DNA of 64,000 nt from Halisarca cf. caerulea (lineage: Eukaryota > Porifera > Demospongiae > Chondrillida > Halisarcidae). The stretch is from NCBI GenBank assembly GCA_963170055.1, contig CAUJGJ010000093.1, positions 2,024,201-2,088,200 of the forward strand. The letters are read 5' to 3'. Made by a program: the position numbers and the translations under genes. The notes under the pieces were generated by a model, which was not told the origin of the DNA, did no database searches, and saw only the letters and a program-made list of their open reading frames with translations. This document shows positions 1 through 13,100 of the stretch, in pieces. Each line of letters opens with the position of its first letter. The first letter of the stretch is position 1.

Positions 1-7
1 GTGTGTG

Positions 8-53
<46 letters not shown>

Positions 54-70
54 CGCGCGCGTGTGTGTAC
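1..70. repeat. (GT)n/(GC)n microsatellite
   Basis: A dinucleotide run of GT with an internal GC stretch opens the window. Apart from this run and the hairpin at 279-318, I see nothing recognisable from 71 to 909. Confidence 0.95.
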
Positions 71-278
71 ATGTGATACTTAAAAGCAAATTTGAAGCAA
101 TTTTGAATGCATGAACTGCACTTTATGTAACTGCTATACACTTGACATACGAGTTGCACCCATGTGACTAACTAACTAGCTTACTCTGAGCTTATTCTTG
201 ACATTACACTCAAATAGATTGATTAATTCACTTGATACAAACTCTTCACTCGATAGAAGGGGTGCACCCGCCACCCGA

Positions 279-318
279 ACTAGGGGTGAGGTGGCCGAAG
301 GCCGCCTTCACCCCTAGT
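279..318. repeat. Hairpin, 40 nt
   Basis: ACTAGGGGTGA and TCACCCCTAGT form the outer stem, with GTGGCC/GGCCGC inside. The right half (GGCCGCCTTC.CCCCTAGT) recurs at about 16583-16605, so it is part of a dispersed element. Confidence 0.6.
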
Positions 319-909
319 ATATATAAATGCAAATGACTAAGCTTGGAGTACATCCAAGCAAAATATTTTGCTTGCTTGAATTGTAATGGAACAGCCTTAC
401 ACTAATGAGTTTCCTAATAATCACAATGTCAAGAATCACTGACGCAATGATTATCCCTAGATAAAATATCACAGTTTCCATGATTACTGAAATACTGCCT
501 AACTCTACTTTTCCAGGCAAAGTTTACTTCTTATCAACGAATAGAATGCCAGTAGGCCATTGATACCTGTAGCATTATATGTCCAGCAACTAGAATACAT
601 TACAGTAACTCAGAGCCAAGATATCAAACATGAGATTATATTCTCCAACAAAGGCTTGTCAGCAAAGCCCCAAGGTGTGAAATGCTATCTTCACTATGTG
701 CTCATGCAAATGTCTGACCTTATCACTATTTACAAGTGCGTGTGTGCATACACACAAATAACAGAAATTACTCTAACGTAATTATCTGGGCAGCCCTGTA
801 TACTGTAACAATATGAGGAAATGTTTTAGATGAAAGATGGTACACAAGGTGGGATCACTATAACCTGGATTGGTAACAGTGAAGGTGTACGGTATAATGT
901 CTAACAAAC

Positions 910-1194
910 CTCTATATGTCAAGAGTGTCCTCATATCACTGAATGAACCACTTCCAACATCAGAAACAGCTCTCACTTGAACTTGATAACTAGTACCAGG
1001 AGAAAGGTTCTCCAGAGTGACAGATCTTGTTCTCACATCTCTTGTACTCCAACTAGTAGTACCAGTTCTTCTGTACTGTACTTGGTACTTGGTGACGGGA
1101 CGATCACTTCGAGGTGCAGTCCAGGTCACAGTAAGAGCTGGTCTTCCTGATCTCACTGCTTTGGTCAGGATAGGAGGACCCATTTTTTGAGGTA
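910..1194 (-). CDS. Gene A exon 11: FN3 domain (last in window)
   Basis: 285-nt phase 1-1 exon with acceptor ATGTAG|TACCTC and donor AGAG|GTTTGT. Standard FN3 subtype (LTVTWTAPRSD, YQVQYRRTG, SYQVQVRAVSD). No in-frame stop follows before the donor, so the gene continues beyond the left edge. Confidence 0.83.
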
Positions 1195-4100
1195 CTACAT
1201 GCATACACAAAAGAAACATTATGTACAAAGCATGTACTATAGTTGTGGATGTGGATGGAATATTGACTACTCCATATGTAGGATTGACACTGAAAAAAAC
1301 ATGGCTGTCATACATTAGCACAAATTTCATTTTCGCCCGAAAACTAGTGATACAGTACAGTTAGAAGCATTTCAAAGCAATATTGGTAAATTTTTGCACA
1401 CTAGCTACAAGACAAAGTAGTTTAAAGTTTTCATAGATCAGTCTCTTCGAAGAACTTTGACATCTTAGACGGCGATGTAAGGCTACGCCCTACCACTGGG
1501 ATTTTAAGATGATTTTTCTTTTCATCTTTAATTTTCGCATTAAGCTAGAGGTCACCAGGAAGGGTCCAGAGGTCACATCTTTGCCAGTGAAATAAGCAAG
1601 ACCCATACATTAGCGGGATCAGCCATTTTGGGACCAGCGGAATGGCTATGCGAGACTAGGCGAATGCATATGCATATACACAAGGCCATGTGTTGGATAA
1701 TCGACAACTTCAGCGCTCTTTTGTTCGAGCCCTTGCTTCCAGCTGGGTACACTAATTTTAGTCAACTTTTTCAATTTTCTTTCTTACGAGATTTGATTGC
1801 GTTCCTTCTCAACTGCAGTGAAAACCTTCTTTAACAGCCTTTATTTGAGCAACTGTGATTCAAATGAAAAAGTTCCTGCAAATATGTATATATTCTAGGG
1901 GATGTAAGAATTTGCACAGTGTGCACTCAGTCCAACTAAACTCCGTCCAACCCTATACCCATCTAGCTTAATGAACCTATGTATAGCCCTATGCTTATCT
2001 AGCCCTATGCCTTTCCTTGCCCTTTGTCCACCTAGTCCTGTGCCTGTTTTACAACTTACTCTTGTTCCAAGTCTTTTGGAGGATTTTTTTTGGTAAAACC
2101 TTTTTGCATGGTCCCGTGTCAATCCTACATCCTTTTACCATTTATAAATGGTTTTTGTACACCCTAAACAGTTACTATAGTTAGGAAATAAGTAGACACT
2201 CAGGTAGGTTATGTGCACATCAAGCAGCTGTGGGGTGTTCCTGTGGCTTCATACAAAGCAATCAATTAGCATCACATTATCAAGCTGTGATCAAGTGCGG
2301 TTGTGTTACTATTAAAGATGCTTTTTGATTACATAGCAAGGCAAGTAGAATAAGCACACATTCAAGTTTCAAACGTTTCAGTTCTTCATTTTTGAATATT
2401 TGCATGCACTTTCCCCTTTTTGCAGAATTGCACTTCAAATTGACTACAGTCTTTCCATACGAAAATCCCGTATACTTTCGCAATGATACATTTATGGATA
2501 ATAGTCACCTGACGTGTGTGTGACGTGTGCTTTGGTTGAATAATTTTCTTTCCAAAAGGCAGAGTTGTAAATGGTATTCTTTAGTTCTGAAAGTTTGTAC
2601 GCTTGTTTAATAAAGGATAAGACTAACTCTTCACCATAGGGGATTATGATAGCTCCTACCTTTTGTTTTATGTGCATGTATTCATAATTTTCTTCTCTCC
2701 AAAATCTACAAAAGTTGTGCATCTCAGGAACAAAGAAGCATTTCAAAATCCCCCACGGTGAAAAGTTAGACATTAATCCTAGGAACCTTTCTGGGTAGAA
2801 ATCATAGAACTTTGTCATTGTTTAGAACTCTGCCTTTTTGACTAAAACTTCTTTTCTATGGTTTAGATAATGCTTATTTTTACCATTTGAAAAATGAGTT
2901 TGTAACAATCAAACTCTAGAAAAGTAAATTATAAATGCTACTGTAGCATTTTGACTATTCGTTTTTGTTGTTTATCCTTTGTGTAAGGTACATATGTGTG
3001 GGTGTGTTTACAATCAATACTGGTGGTGGCCATCTTGTCTCAGGTTCTATGTGCTTATAACTTACCTGCGTACTAAGTAGACTAAATTTACATATTACAT
3101 TCTGAATATACTTCAAGGAAGTTAAGCCTATTAGGCAAACATTATATCAATTCTGGCTTCACCTTTCTTCATCAGGATTTTTGGACAATCTACACACAAA
3201 ATAGTCTAATTATTTCTGAAACCATTTGTGGGTCTAAGACCCATTACGCAAACTCTATGGTCACATTGTCATACACCATCACGTTAAGAGTATTTCACAA
3301 AATTATTCCAATGATATTCAGAAGAGAAATTACAAAAACAGCAAAATGACTATGTTTCACGGAATAAGTCCAACATACTTACCTCTATATGTAGAGAGTG
3401 TTCTGACATCACTGAATGGTCCACTTCCAACACCAGAAACAGCTCTCACTTGAACTTGATAACTGGTACCAGGAAAAAGGTTCTCCAGAGTGACAGATCT
3501 TGTTCTCACATCTCTTGTACTCCAACTAGTAGTACCAGTTCTTCTGTACTGTACTTGGTATTTGGTGATGGGACAATCACTTTGAGGTACAGTCCAGGTC
3601 ACAGTAAGAGCTGGTCTTCCTGATCTTGCTGTTTTGGTCAGGACAGGAGGACCCACCTTTTGAGGTACTACAGAACACAATTTTTTTCTGTAAAATGTAC
3701 CGTTTTTGTGCATTAATGAAGACTCTGTTAGTACTGATGACTAAATATCCCCTATACAATTATGTCATGTATGTATTAAACAACCTGTTTCAATAAAAAC
3801 TCTTTCACATAGTCAAAGTAGAGCTAGCAGTCAATGGAAATGTCAATACATCATATCCTCATTCACTTACTACCTCAATTCTATTGTACGGTTGCATCAC
3901 AAGATGATCGAGTGTATAACCCCAAAAATCTTTAGCTCAATTACATAACAGATGTGTAACTGCACACTCAATAGCATTACTGTAACATACACCTCTGCAT
4001 GTGGAGAGTGTTCGCACATCACTGAATGGACCATTTCCAACATCAGAAACAGCTCTCACTTGAACTTGATAACTAGTACCATGAGAAAGGTTCTCCAGAG

Positions 4101-7100
4101 TGACAGATCTTGTTCTCACATCTCTTGTACTCCAACTAGTAGTACCAGTTCTTCTGTACTGTACTTGGTATTTGGTGATGGGACGATCACTTTGAGGTGC
4201 AGTCCAGGTCACAGTAAGAGCTGGTCTTCCTGATCTTGCTGCTTTGGTCAGGACAGGAGGACCCACCTTTAGAGGCACTACAGAAAACAAAAACTACTAT
4301 GTAGTGTGCATAGCATTTAGCTGTGGATGTGGATGTAATGTACACAACATTCGTTCGGATATTAGTGCACTATGTACATCAAATTAAACTTTTAAAAACT
4401 AGGTATTTTGATATCTTCCAAGTACCAGCAGTAGATACTGAACAGTATAATTCAAGTAAATATTTTGCATCAATTTTAGCTTTACTTGTCTTTACAGGCA
4501 ATTTGGTCAAAATGTTCAAATATGCGTTGAACTTCTTGTGACATATGCAGCAAAAGTACCTTAACCATTTTTCGGGAAATTGCGTCTTTCTTACTTTTTT
4601 AGTTATAATGATGGTTCAGTCATATGAGCAAGTTTTGCACACGTATTCCTACAAAAAACCGACAAATTAACTACGTTTATTATGGTAGCACAGAATCAGC
4701 CATTGTTCAGGAAGGCTTTGCAAAATAATATTTCCATTAGTTGGTATACTGTCCGTGGATGTGATGTTGCTTATAATTGTGCATTGATTCCTGATGTCTA
4801 TGTGTCTTTACACTGGAAGGCTGATATGAGAATTATATTCATAAGGTCTTGGTTGTGGTTCGTTCTCAGTATGTGATGTTAAAAAATGGCTGTATTCACC
4901 GAGCAGAGTTTAGAATCTTTGAAACTAACAAACTAAGGGGCAAATGGACCTGAAAATCACCCGAGACATTCTGCGAAAGATTTAAAATTGAATTCTACAA
5001 TAAAAAGAACTTCGTTGACAATTTCGATTTCTTCGTGGCTTTGCCATTTTGCTATGTTTACATTAGATGGTTTGGGTACCTTTTCGCTGTACAGGTCACA
5101 TATTATCTGTGAGTGCTAGCTATTACTCAATACCTGATATACTGTACGTATACCTTATCATCACTTTGACTAGCTACACCATGCTAAAAACTAGCTCATG
5201 AACAACCTTAAGCTGTGATTATCATGATCTTCACAACAACGTCAAAAGTCACCGACAAAAAGAGTAATATGATAATCACTGTACAAAAATATCAAGTTTT
5301 CTCACAATTATTAAAATAGTCACAACCCTATTGTCAAGTCGAGCTTTGTCCCATTTGAAGAACCTCACATTGACATGTGTACATTTGAATCCTCCAACAT
5401 AAGGACACCACCCTATACAGGACAGATTAATGTCGTCACAGTGGTGTCCTTACTACAGAGATTTCATTGTAGTACAGTATCATCAGGTTCCCAATAGTCC
5501 AAACTGTGGTGAAAGATTCCTTGAGCTTTGTACCTTCTACTGTTTGAGTTATGTCCCATGTTATGTGGCTGAAGACTTCAGAAAACAACGTAACCTTCCT
5601 GGACATAACAGCCATGCTTTGAGCTACCAGGTTCCAGGAATCTTTTTGGCTACTTATGAATCTAAGGAGTCGTTTGAACCTATTGGCATGTTCAGAAGCT
5701 GAAATTTTGAACACAGATTTTGCTTTATTTGTTTTTTCAGCAGTAGCTGAAGAAAATGCTTGTAGTGAGACGTTTGACTTATAAATTGCTTTGAAGAGAA
5801 CACAAGTATAACGTCAATATGTTTGCAACGTAAAATATTAAGTTTATGTCAGCATTATCCCATCCAAAAAGCGAAAAAGGGAGGTTATTTTGAAAGTGTC
5901 TGTTATTTTGTGTTATGTCCAAAATTGGACATAACTCGCATGCATATTAAATCACATATTGCACCTCTTTGAAATAGTCTTAGTTAGTAGTCAATAGTCT
6001 AGTGTAGCCATACCACTCCCCCTCCATTTATGCGTAGGGGGAGTGGTCTGGCTAAGTGAGACTAAGTGTTCAATGCAAGTGTAGTACTATACTATGCACT
6101 TCATTATCAAATTACTAATGTCATTGTATCATAATTCTCATGCCCTGTTATAATTCTATTATTAGACTGCATAATAAATCAAGTGCATACCCTCAACCAC
6201 AAGTTTAGCCCATCATGTAATAATATAACTGTGCATATACAAAAAGTTATTGTATGTTGACTGCAAAGTATAGCATACAAATAGCACACATATGTATATA
6301 CTGTACCTCTATACGTATAAAGAGTTCTCATATCACTGAATGGACCACTTCCGACATCAGAAACAGCTCTCACTTGAACTTGATAACTAGTACCAAGAGA
6401 AAGGTTCTCCAGAGTGACAGATCTTGTTCTCACATCTCTTGTACTCCAACTAGTAGTACCAGTTTTTCTGTACTGTACTTGGTATTTGGTGATGGGACGT
6501 TCACTTTGAGGTACAGTCCAGGTCACAGTAAGAGCTGGTCTTCCTGATCTCACTGCTTTGTTCAGGACAGGAGGACCCACCTTTTGAGGTACTACGCATA
6601 GAAATGGAAATAATATCAGCAAAATCTAGAAGTATTGTTATACATAATCCATCATTGGAAATATCAAGGACCCCATTTGCATGCACATGTGTTACTAGGG
6701 CACTTTGGAGTAACTTGCAGTCATTATAATTTTATTAGTTATGGGAGGGATATGTGAGTAAAATTATAGATATATATATAATTGTAGAGCACCAAATGCA
6801 TGGTCAAATGCATGATCATTGTATTCCAAAAAAGCAACGTACACCCTATTTATGCTGATGTACATTACATACAAACCAGGTAGCACCACTGCAAAGGTAT
6901 ATAATACATTACACTAAAAACATACATACATGAAATAAGGCAAAAAAAACTTGCAGGGCAGGGTTTCTTTCAGGAAATATGTCAAGGGGGGGAGGGGTTA
7001 AATTTACCCATGAGGAATATGTGGGAAGGCAAGTCAAAAGCGTTATACGATATAACATATGCAGTCATGATGTGATATAGAGCATCCATGTATATTATCT

Positions 7101-10100
7101 ATGATGGAAAATCTTGTATAGCATCTGTTACCATGGTATCAACATGATCATACAGTGATTTTATATTGTATGCTTGCCCAAAGTACACAAACAGATTCCA
7201 TAATGGGAGGGTTCTATCTAGGATGAAAATTTTTGGGGCAACTTCAGTATTAAAGGGAATGCCTGCCATGCGAAAAATGATCGTGTTTTGATGTATATAT
7301 TATTCTATCTATGTAGCTGGGTTTCTTCCAGGTTAATGATCATGAGGTCAATAACAAACATTAAACTAAAGAAATGTAAGGGGCAGATGTGTACATACGT
7401 ACATGGCATTCTAGATGTCTAAAACACATGCAGTGCAGTGCATGATGTAAAGAGGTGCAGATGTGTATGTATGTGGTATGATTGGTGTACATAACTATAT
7501 GGCTATAGGGGGGTCTGGGATTATGCTTCCCCAGGGAAGCATAATTTAGGTTACCTAACTTTTAAGGTGGTATTTCTAGCCATTTTAGACCATTTAATGT
7601 TGATTTTGACACTCAAGTAGGCCCTTCTTTATAGTATATTGTACTGCAGTTGGAATGGTTAAGACACAAGCGCTCGGGCTGTATGGCATATAAAATGCAC
7701 TCACTCTCAGGTATGAAGTGTAAGGGAAAGCTGCCATTTGTATTCCATACAGCCCTCAAGCCTATGTATGTCCTAGACACTAAATAGAATAAAGTTGGTA
7801 TACAGATTGATTGCTTTATAATCCACCTGAGAACATCTGCAACATCTAAAATTCCTCTACAGGTAGGGGTATGTACATGGTCACTGCCATAAGGTAAAAT
7901 TAGTCCCTACCTCATGCTAGCTACTGTGTAGGGGAAAACAGAGACACAATTTCCTGTAATGGATGGCTTATAATGCAATTGCACAGCTTAGCAGAGAGAA
8001 TTGTCATAGTGTCAAGATCAGAAACTATAGACAATGTGTTCATATCATTCTAAATGATCCTACTTAAATTACCATAAATACTAACATTATATTTTATAAA
8101 ATATTACTCTTGCGAATTTTTAAGGGGGGTGGAGGGTACCCCTGCAGGGTTTCTTTTAGGGGGGGGGGGCAGGAAATGGAAATTTCCTGCCCCCCCCCCC
8201 CCTAAAAGAAACCCTGCAGGGGTAAATCATCAGTTCTCCAAAAGCAGTGGAACAAGGCAAGGAGATTGTTGCAAAGAGCTGGATGGACAGCCTAGACACG
8301 ATCATGTTGAACAATACAGACCTGCACGCACTTGAGGCTACAGCATAGGGCTAGGCATGCTTGAGGCTTGATGGGCTTAGGCTTAGAGCTAGACATGCAT
8401 GTTTGAGATATGCACGATAGTGATAGGGAAGGACACTTTACATACATGATACGTAGGGTTAGACACTTTACAATTTACCATTGCTAATGGTGTGGAAGGG
8501 AATCAGCTTTAGTATTGAAAATCACTACACAGAACAGTTTGCAATCAGAAGGAATACATGTGTGTCATGTGTGTCTTACTGTGTGGTTGTTATACATCCA
8601 CGCAGTAAGGAAATTCCTCTACATTAATTATGCAGGACTCTGTATTTATCTCTCCAAAATCAGAAAACTGGGGTGAACCCACAGCTGTTACAATCCCATA
8701 AAAAGGCCATGAGCTATAGCCAGCATTCCCATTCAGTCCAGATAGCAATAGCATGCAACTTATATCGTTACAGTATACATATTTAATGCATACTACTGTA
8801 CATACGTCGGTAAGTCAGTAGTGTTCTCACATCACTGAATGGACCACTTCCAACATCAGAAACAGCTCTCACTAGAATTTGATAACTAGTACCAGGAGAA
8901 AGGTTCTCCAGAGTGACAGATCTTGTTCTCACATCTCTTGTACTCCAACTAGTAGTACCAGTTTTACTGTACTGTACTTGGTATTTGGTGATGGGACGTT
9001 CACTTTGAGGTACAGTCCAGGTCACAGTAAGAGCTGGTCTTCCTGATCTCACTGCTTTGGTCAGAACTGGAGGACCCACCTTTTGAGGTACTATAGGAAA
9101 CAAAAGTGTAGCAACATCTAACTAGGGAAGTGGATGCAATATACACAGTATTCATTTGGATATTAGTGCACTAGGTATGTATATCAAATTAATTTTTAGA
9201 TACCAGATATTTACGTAGATATATTCTATGCACAATATAATTTATGTATTACCCCCACCTATGTTGATCAAAATGATTTTGTAAATAGAAAATCCAAAAT
9301 TGAATACAATATACAATACATAATATCATAGAATAATACTGATTATAAACTAACGTAAAATAAAACCGTCATTTCATGATTTTGAAGCATTTATCGTGCA
9401 GTTAAAATGGCTGATTCAAGTGACAGAAACCGGTGGCCAGTTCAAGGGATATTTATAATACATCAGAATAATATCCTACATCACATCACAATATGCATGT
9501 CTACCCCACAGTTTAGAAGGATGATCCTGCATCGATGCCTCCTTGTCCCTCTTTTTTTAGAAACTATGCAACATCATTTTATTGCACAGGACCATTCCAT
9601 AGTGACAATTAACATGCTCAAGTATGATATTTTGGTCAGTAGCTCCCATGCATGCCACAGTAACAGAACAGTTAGCACAAATTACCTCTGCCTACAACTG
9701 GTGATAGTGTGCGGCTAAAGGCTCCAGTTCCAGCTGCAGAAACAGCTCTCACATTAACATTATAACGTCTCCCAGGAACAACCGATGCTAAAGTTGCTGT
9801 TACTGTATCAGATCCTGTTACAATCACTGTCTTCCAACCACTAGTACCAAATTCCCTATACTGCACTTCATATCTGGTGATATTAAGGTCACTTTGCGGT
9901 TTGGTCCAGGACACTGTCAGAGCTGGTCTTCCTGATACTAATACTTTGGTGAAAGATATTCCACCAACTCCTGATGGAACTGTACAACAGGATAAAAGGT
10001 ACAGTAACATACATGGATGATGGTATGACACCATATGTCAAGATGAAAATGTGAAAGTCTAGTCACATGCACAAAGTGGATACAGTGATATCTCAGAATA

Positions 10101-13100
10101 AAGGACACTTTGGAACAGCGTACTTTGTCCTTTGTAAGAAGGTTGTCCTCTTTAGGAAGTTCAAAATGTATTAGAAGTCAAGGGCATAGCAAGGATTTTT
10201 TTTCTACTGAGACAAAACTTTGAACCTAGCCAGTTTATCATGATTAGAATTTCAGCCAAGGCATATTGCGATCTCAAGCTATGTTCTTGGTAGAGAGGCT
10301 GTCCTGATTTCAGAGCATCTACTATCAGAGACTTCACTATCATGACATTAGCAGGGATGGCAGGCTTTTTATTAGGGTAGGCTTATTTTATACTGTATTA
10401 ACTGATACCAAAATTACAGTTACTATACATCTCACAAAAATCATTACATATGGCTGGGACAGAAAATTAAGTGTATCCTTCCATTGCAGCATGACTACAG
10501 TCATACAACACAACATGCTACAAACACCCATGCAGTGCTGCACAGTTGGTCATTGGTCATTGGTCATTTTCCATACAAAAATGCCTTTGATCGGACACTT
10601 CAGCGTTCTTGTTGGACATTTTATCAAGACATGATGTCACCCTTTGACATTGCATGGTTAAAGAAATAAAGTTAAAAAAAAAGTTAAATCTTAATATTCA
10701 GACAGGATGCCCCTTCAGCCCCTGGTCTTCTAGACGGTCCTGTGATCACATACATACAATCTCATATACACAAACAAACAATCTAATAATTATCAGTGTT
10801 CAATCAATTTGCTGGCTATAGTTCAAAGGTAGCATAAAGCCAACAGGTGACCATGTGCTTAATTGATAATGTGCACTTATATGCAACAGTATGCATGGTT
10901 AGATTCTACAGTATGACAAGAAAGGCAACGAATAATTATCTCTGCTTGCATTTTGAGATATTAGTCTGCTGTACAGCCCTAATCCAACTTCAGAAACCAC
11001 TCTGACTTGGACTTCATAACAGTTTTCCAACCAGAAATGCCACTACCACTTACTCTGTACTGCACTTCATATCTAGTGATAGCAAGGTCACTTTGTTGGT
11101 GCATTCAAGGACACAATCAGGGCTGGATGTAATTTTTATTGGAATAAATATGCAATAATAATCCTACTGTACACTATACTACTGCTCCCTCAATCATCCA
11201 GTTTTCTTTATATCCGCACTTGCATATGGAACAGATGTCAATGGATAAGTGAGGTCTCATTGTACATCATTCATTAGCAACATTTAGTCTAATATCAGTC
11301 GTCAACGCAAAACCCTCAAGAAACACAATCTATAAATTACCATTATACGTATACTCATATGCACAAAAGGTATCAATAAATACTGGATTATTATATTGTT
11401 CAATTAAACTCAGATAACCATGGACTGTTTGGTTATTCATATGCACTTGCATCAAATACGTCATAGGAGGCAATGAGCTACTTTTAGTAAACTATTGAAT
11501 CTGCATGGATCACAAGAATGCCTGCTATGCATAGACTACCAAGAAAGACAGATAACTACCTCTGGGTGTAGTCTGTATTAGTGTGGAGCTGTAATTCCCA
11601 ACTCCAACTGCAGACACAGCTCTTACTCGGATGTCATAACTTGTGCCACCAGCAAGGGGTGATATAGTTCTTGGTGAAGGATTGGGTCCTGTTACCTTTA
11701 CAGTTTTCCAACCAGAATTGCCACTACCAGTCACTCTGTACTGCACTTCATATCTAGTGATAGTAAGGTCACTTTGAGGTGCCCTCCATGACACTCTCAG
11801 AGCTGGTCTTCCTGGTACTGCAGCTTGAGTTACAGTTGGTATATCAACTGCTGATGGAACTGAAGTAAAGATAACAGGTTAACAAAGTTAAAGGGTCATA
11901 GTATCATCATGAATGGGTCAAGTATTAAACTCTCGTACATACATAAACCACATATACATACTTGCCGGAGGAAATTTCCAATTCACCAGTATACAAAAGC
12001 CTCGATTGCCTCAGGCTCCTGCTGTTTCTCCTTCAAACCCGAGATACTTAATCTCCTTGAAGATTTAGTTATGGCCTGGCGCGGACAACACACTTACTCA
12101 GGATAAAAAGACTAAGGCAAGCGAACGAAAAAAGGATTCTCCAAAAACACTTGGAACAAGGGTAAGTTGCAAAACCGGTACAGGGCTAGGTGGGCAAAGG
12201 GCAAGACAGGCATAGGGCTAGACGAGCATAGGTCTACACATACATGAGGCTAGACGGGTATAGGGCTAGACAGAGTTTAGTTGGACTGAGTGCACACTGT
12301 GCAAATTCCTACATCCTGCATGTGCAGCACATTATACAGTACATATGTGCTGCGGGATGTAGAAATTCGCACAGCGTGCACTCAGTTTAACTAAACTCTG
12401 TCTAGCCCTATATCCGTCTAGCCTCATGTATGTGTAGCCCTATGCTCGTCTAGCCCTATGTCTGTCTTGACCTTTGCTCACCTAGCCCTGTACTGGTTTT
12501 GCAACTTACCCTTGTTCCAAGTGTTTTGGGAGAATCCTTTTTTGATAATGCCTTCTTTCACGATCCTGTTTCAACCCTACATCCGTTTACCATTTTTAAA
12601 TGGTTTATACATTGATATATGTCTAAGCCAAGATATATGCATGCAATATACTGTATACATGAAATCACAGAACACAATGTCCACTTAACAGGTACATGTA
12701 GCAATTAACAATCACAGCCAGCCATGCAGTATCTGGAAATCAAATAATCTGACTCTTTACTCTAAAGAAAATAAGTAATAGTTATTGTATGGCAAGCTGG
12801 GCATTGGCGTATTTATTGCTCGAGGGCGAGTGCAATAAAGAGCCATTGCCCAGCTAGCCATACAATAACTAGCTTGTTGTGAGCACTTAATTTTAACGCA
12901 CAACGAATAGCAGCATTGCCAACATAAGTGATTCGTTCTTTTGTTTTAAAAACTTTTGACGTTGACTCCTAAATCGAATATCCATAGCAGCAAAGTGTTT
13001 TGCTGGGCACTAGAATTGGCCATGTTATCGAAGGAAGCGAGTTTCATTCGTTCTTTTGTTTTGAACTTTTCAACGTTTGATTATAGTAAACAGGGCAAAA

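Noticed and set aside
3952..4233. Plus-strand ORF opposite an FN3 exon (also 6254-6547 and similar)
   Set aside because: Antisense shadow of the conserved minus-strand FN3 exon; it recurs wherever that exon does.
5430..5714. Overlapping ORFs of ~90 aa on both strands
   Set aside because: No recognisable domain, no splice context and no similarity to neighbours; part of the region resembles a small inverted repeat.
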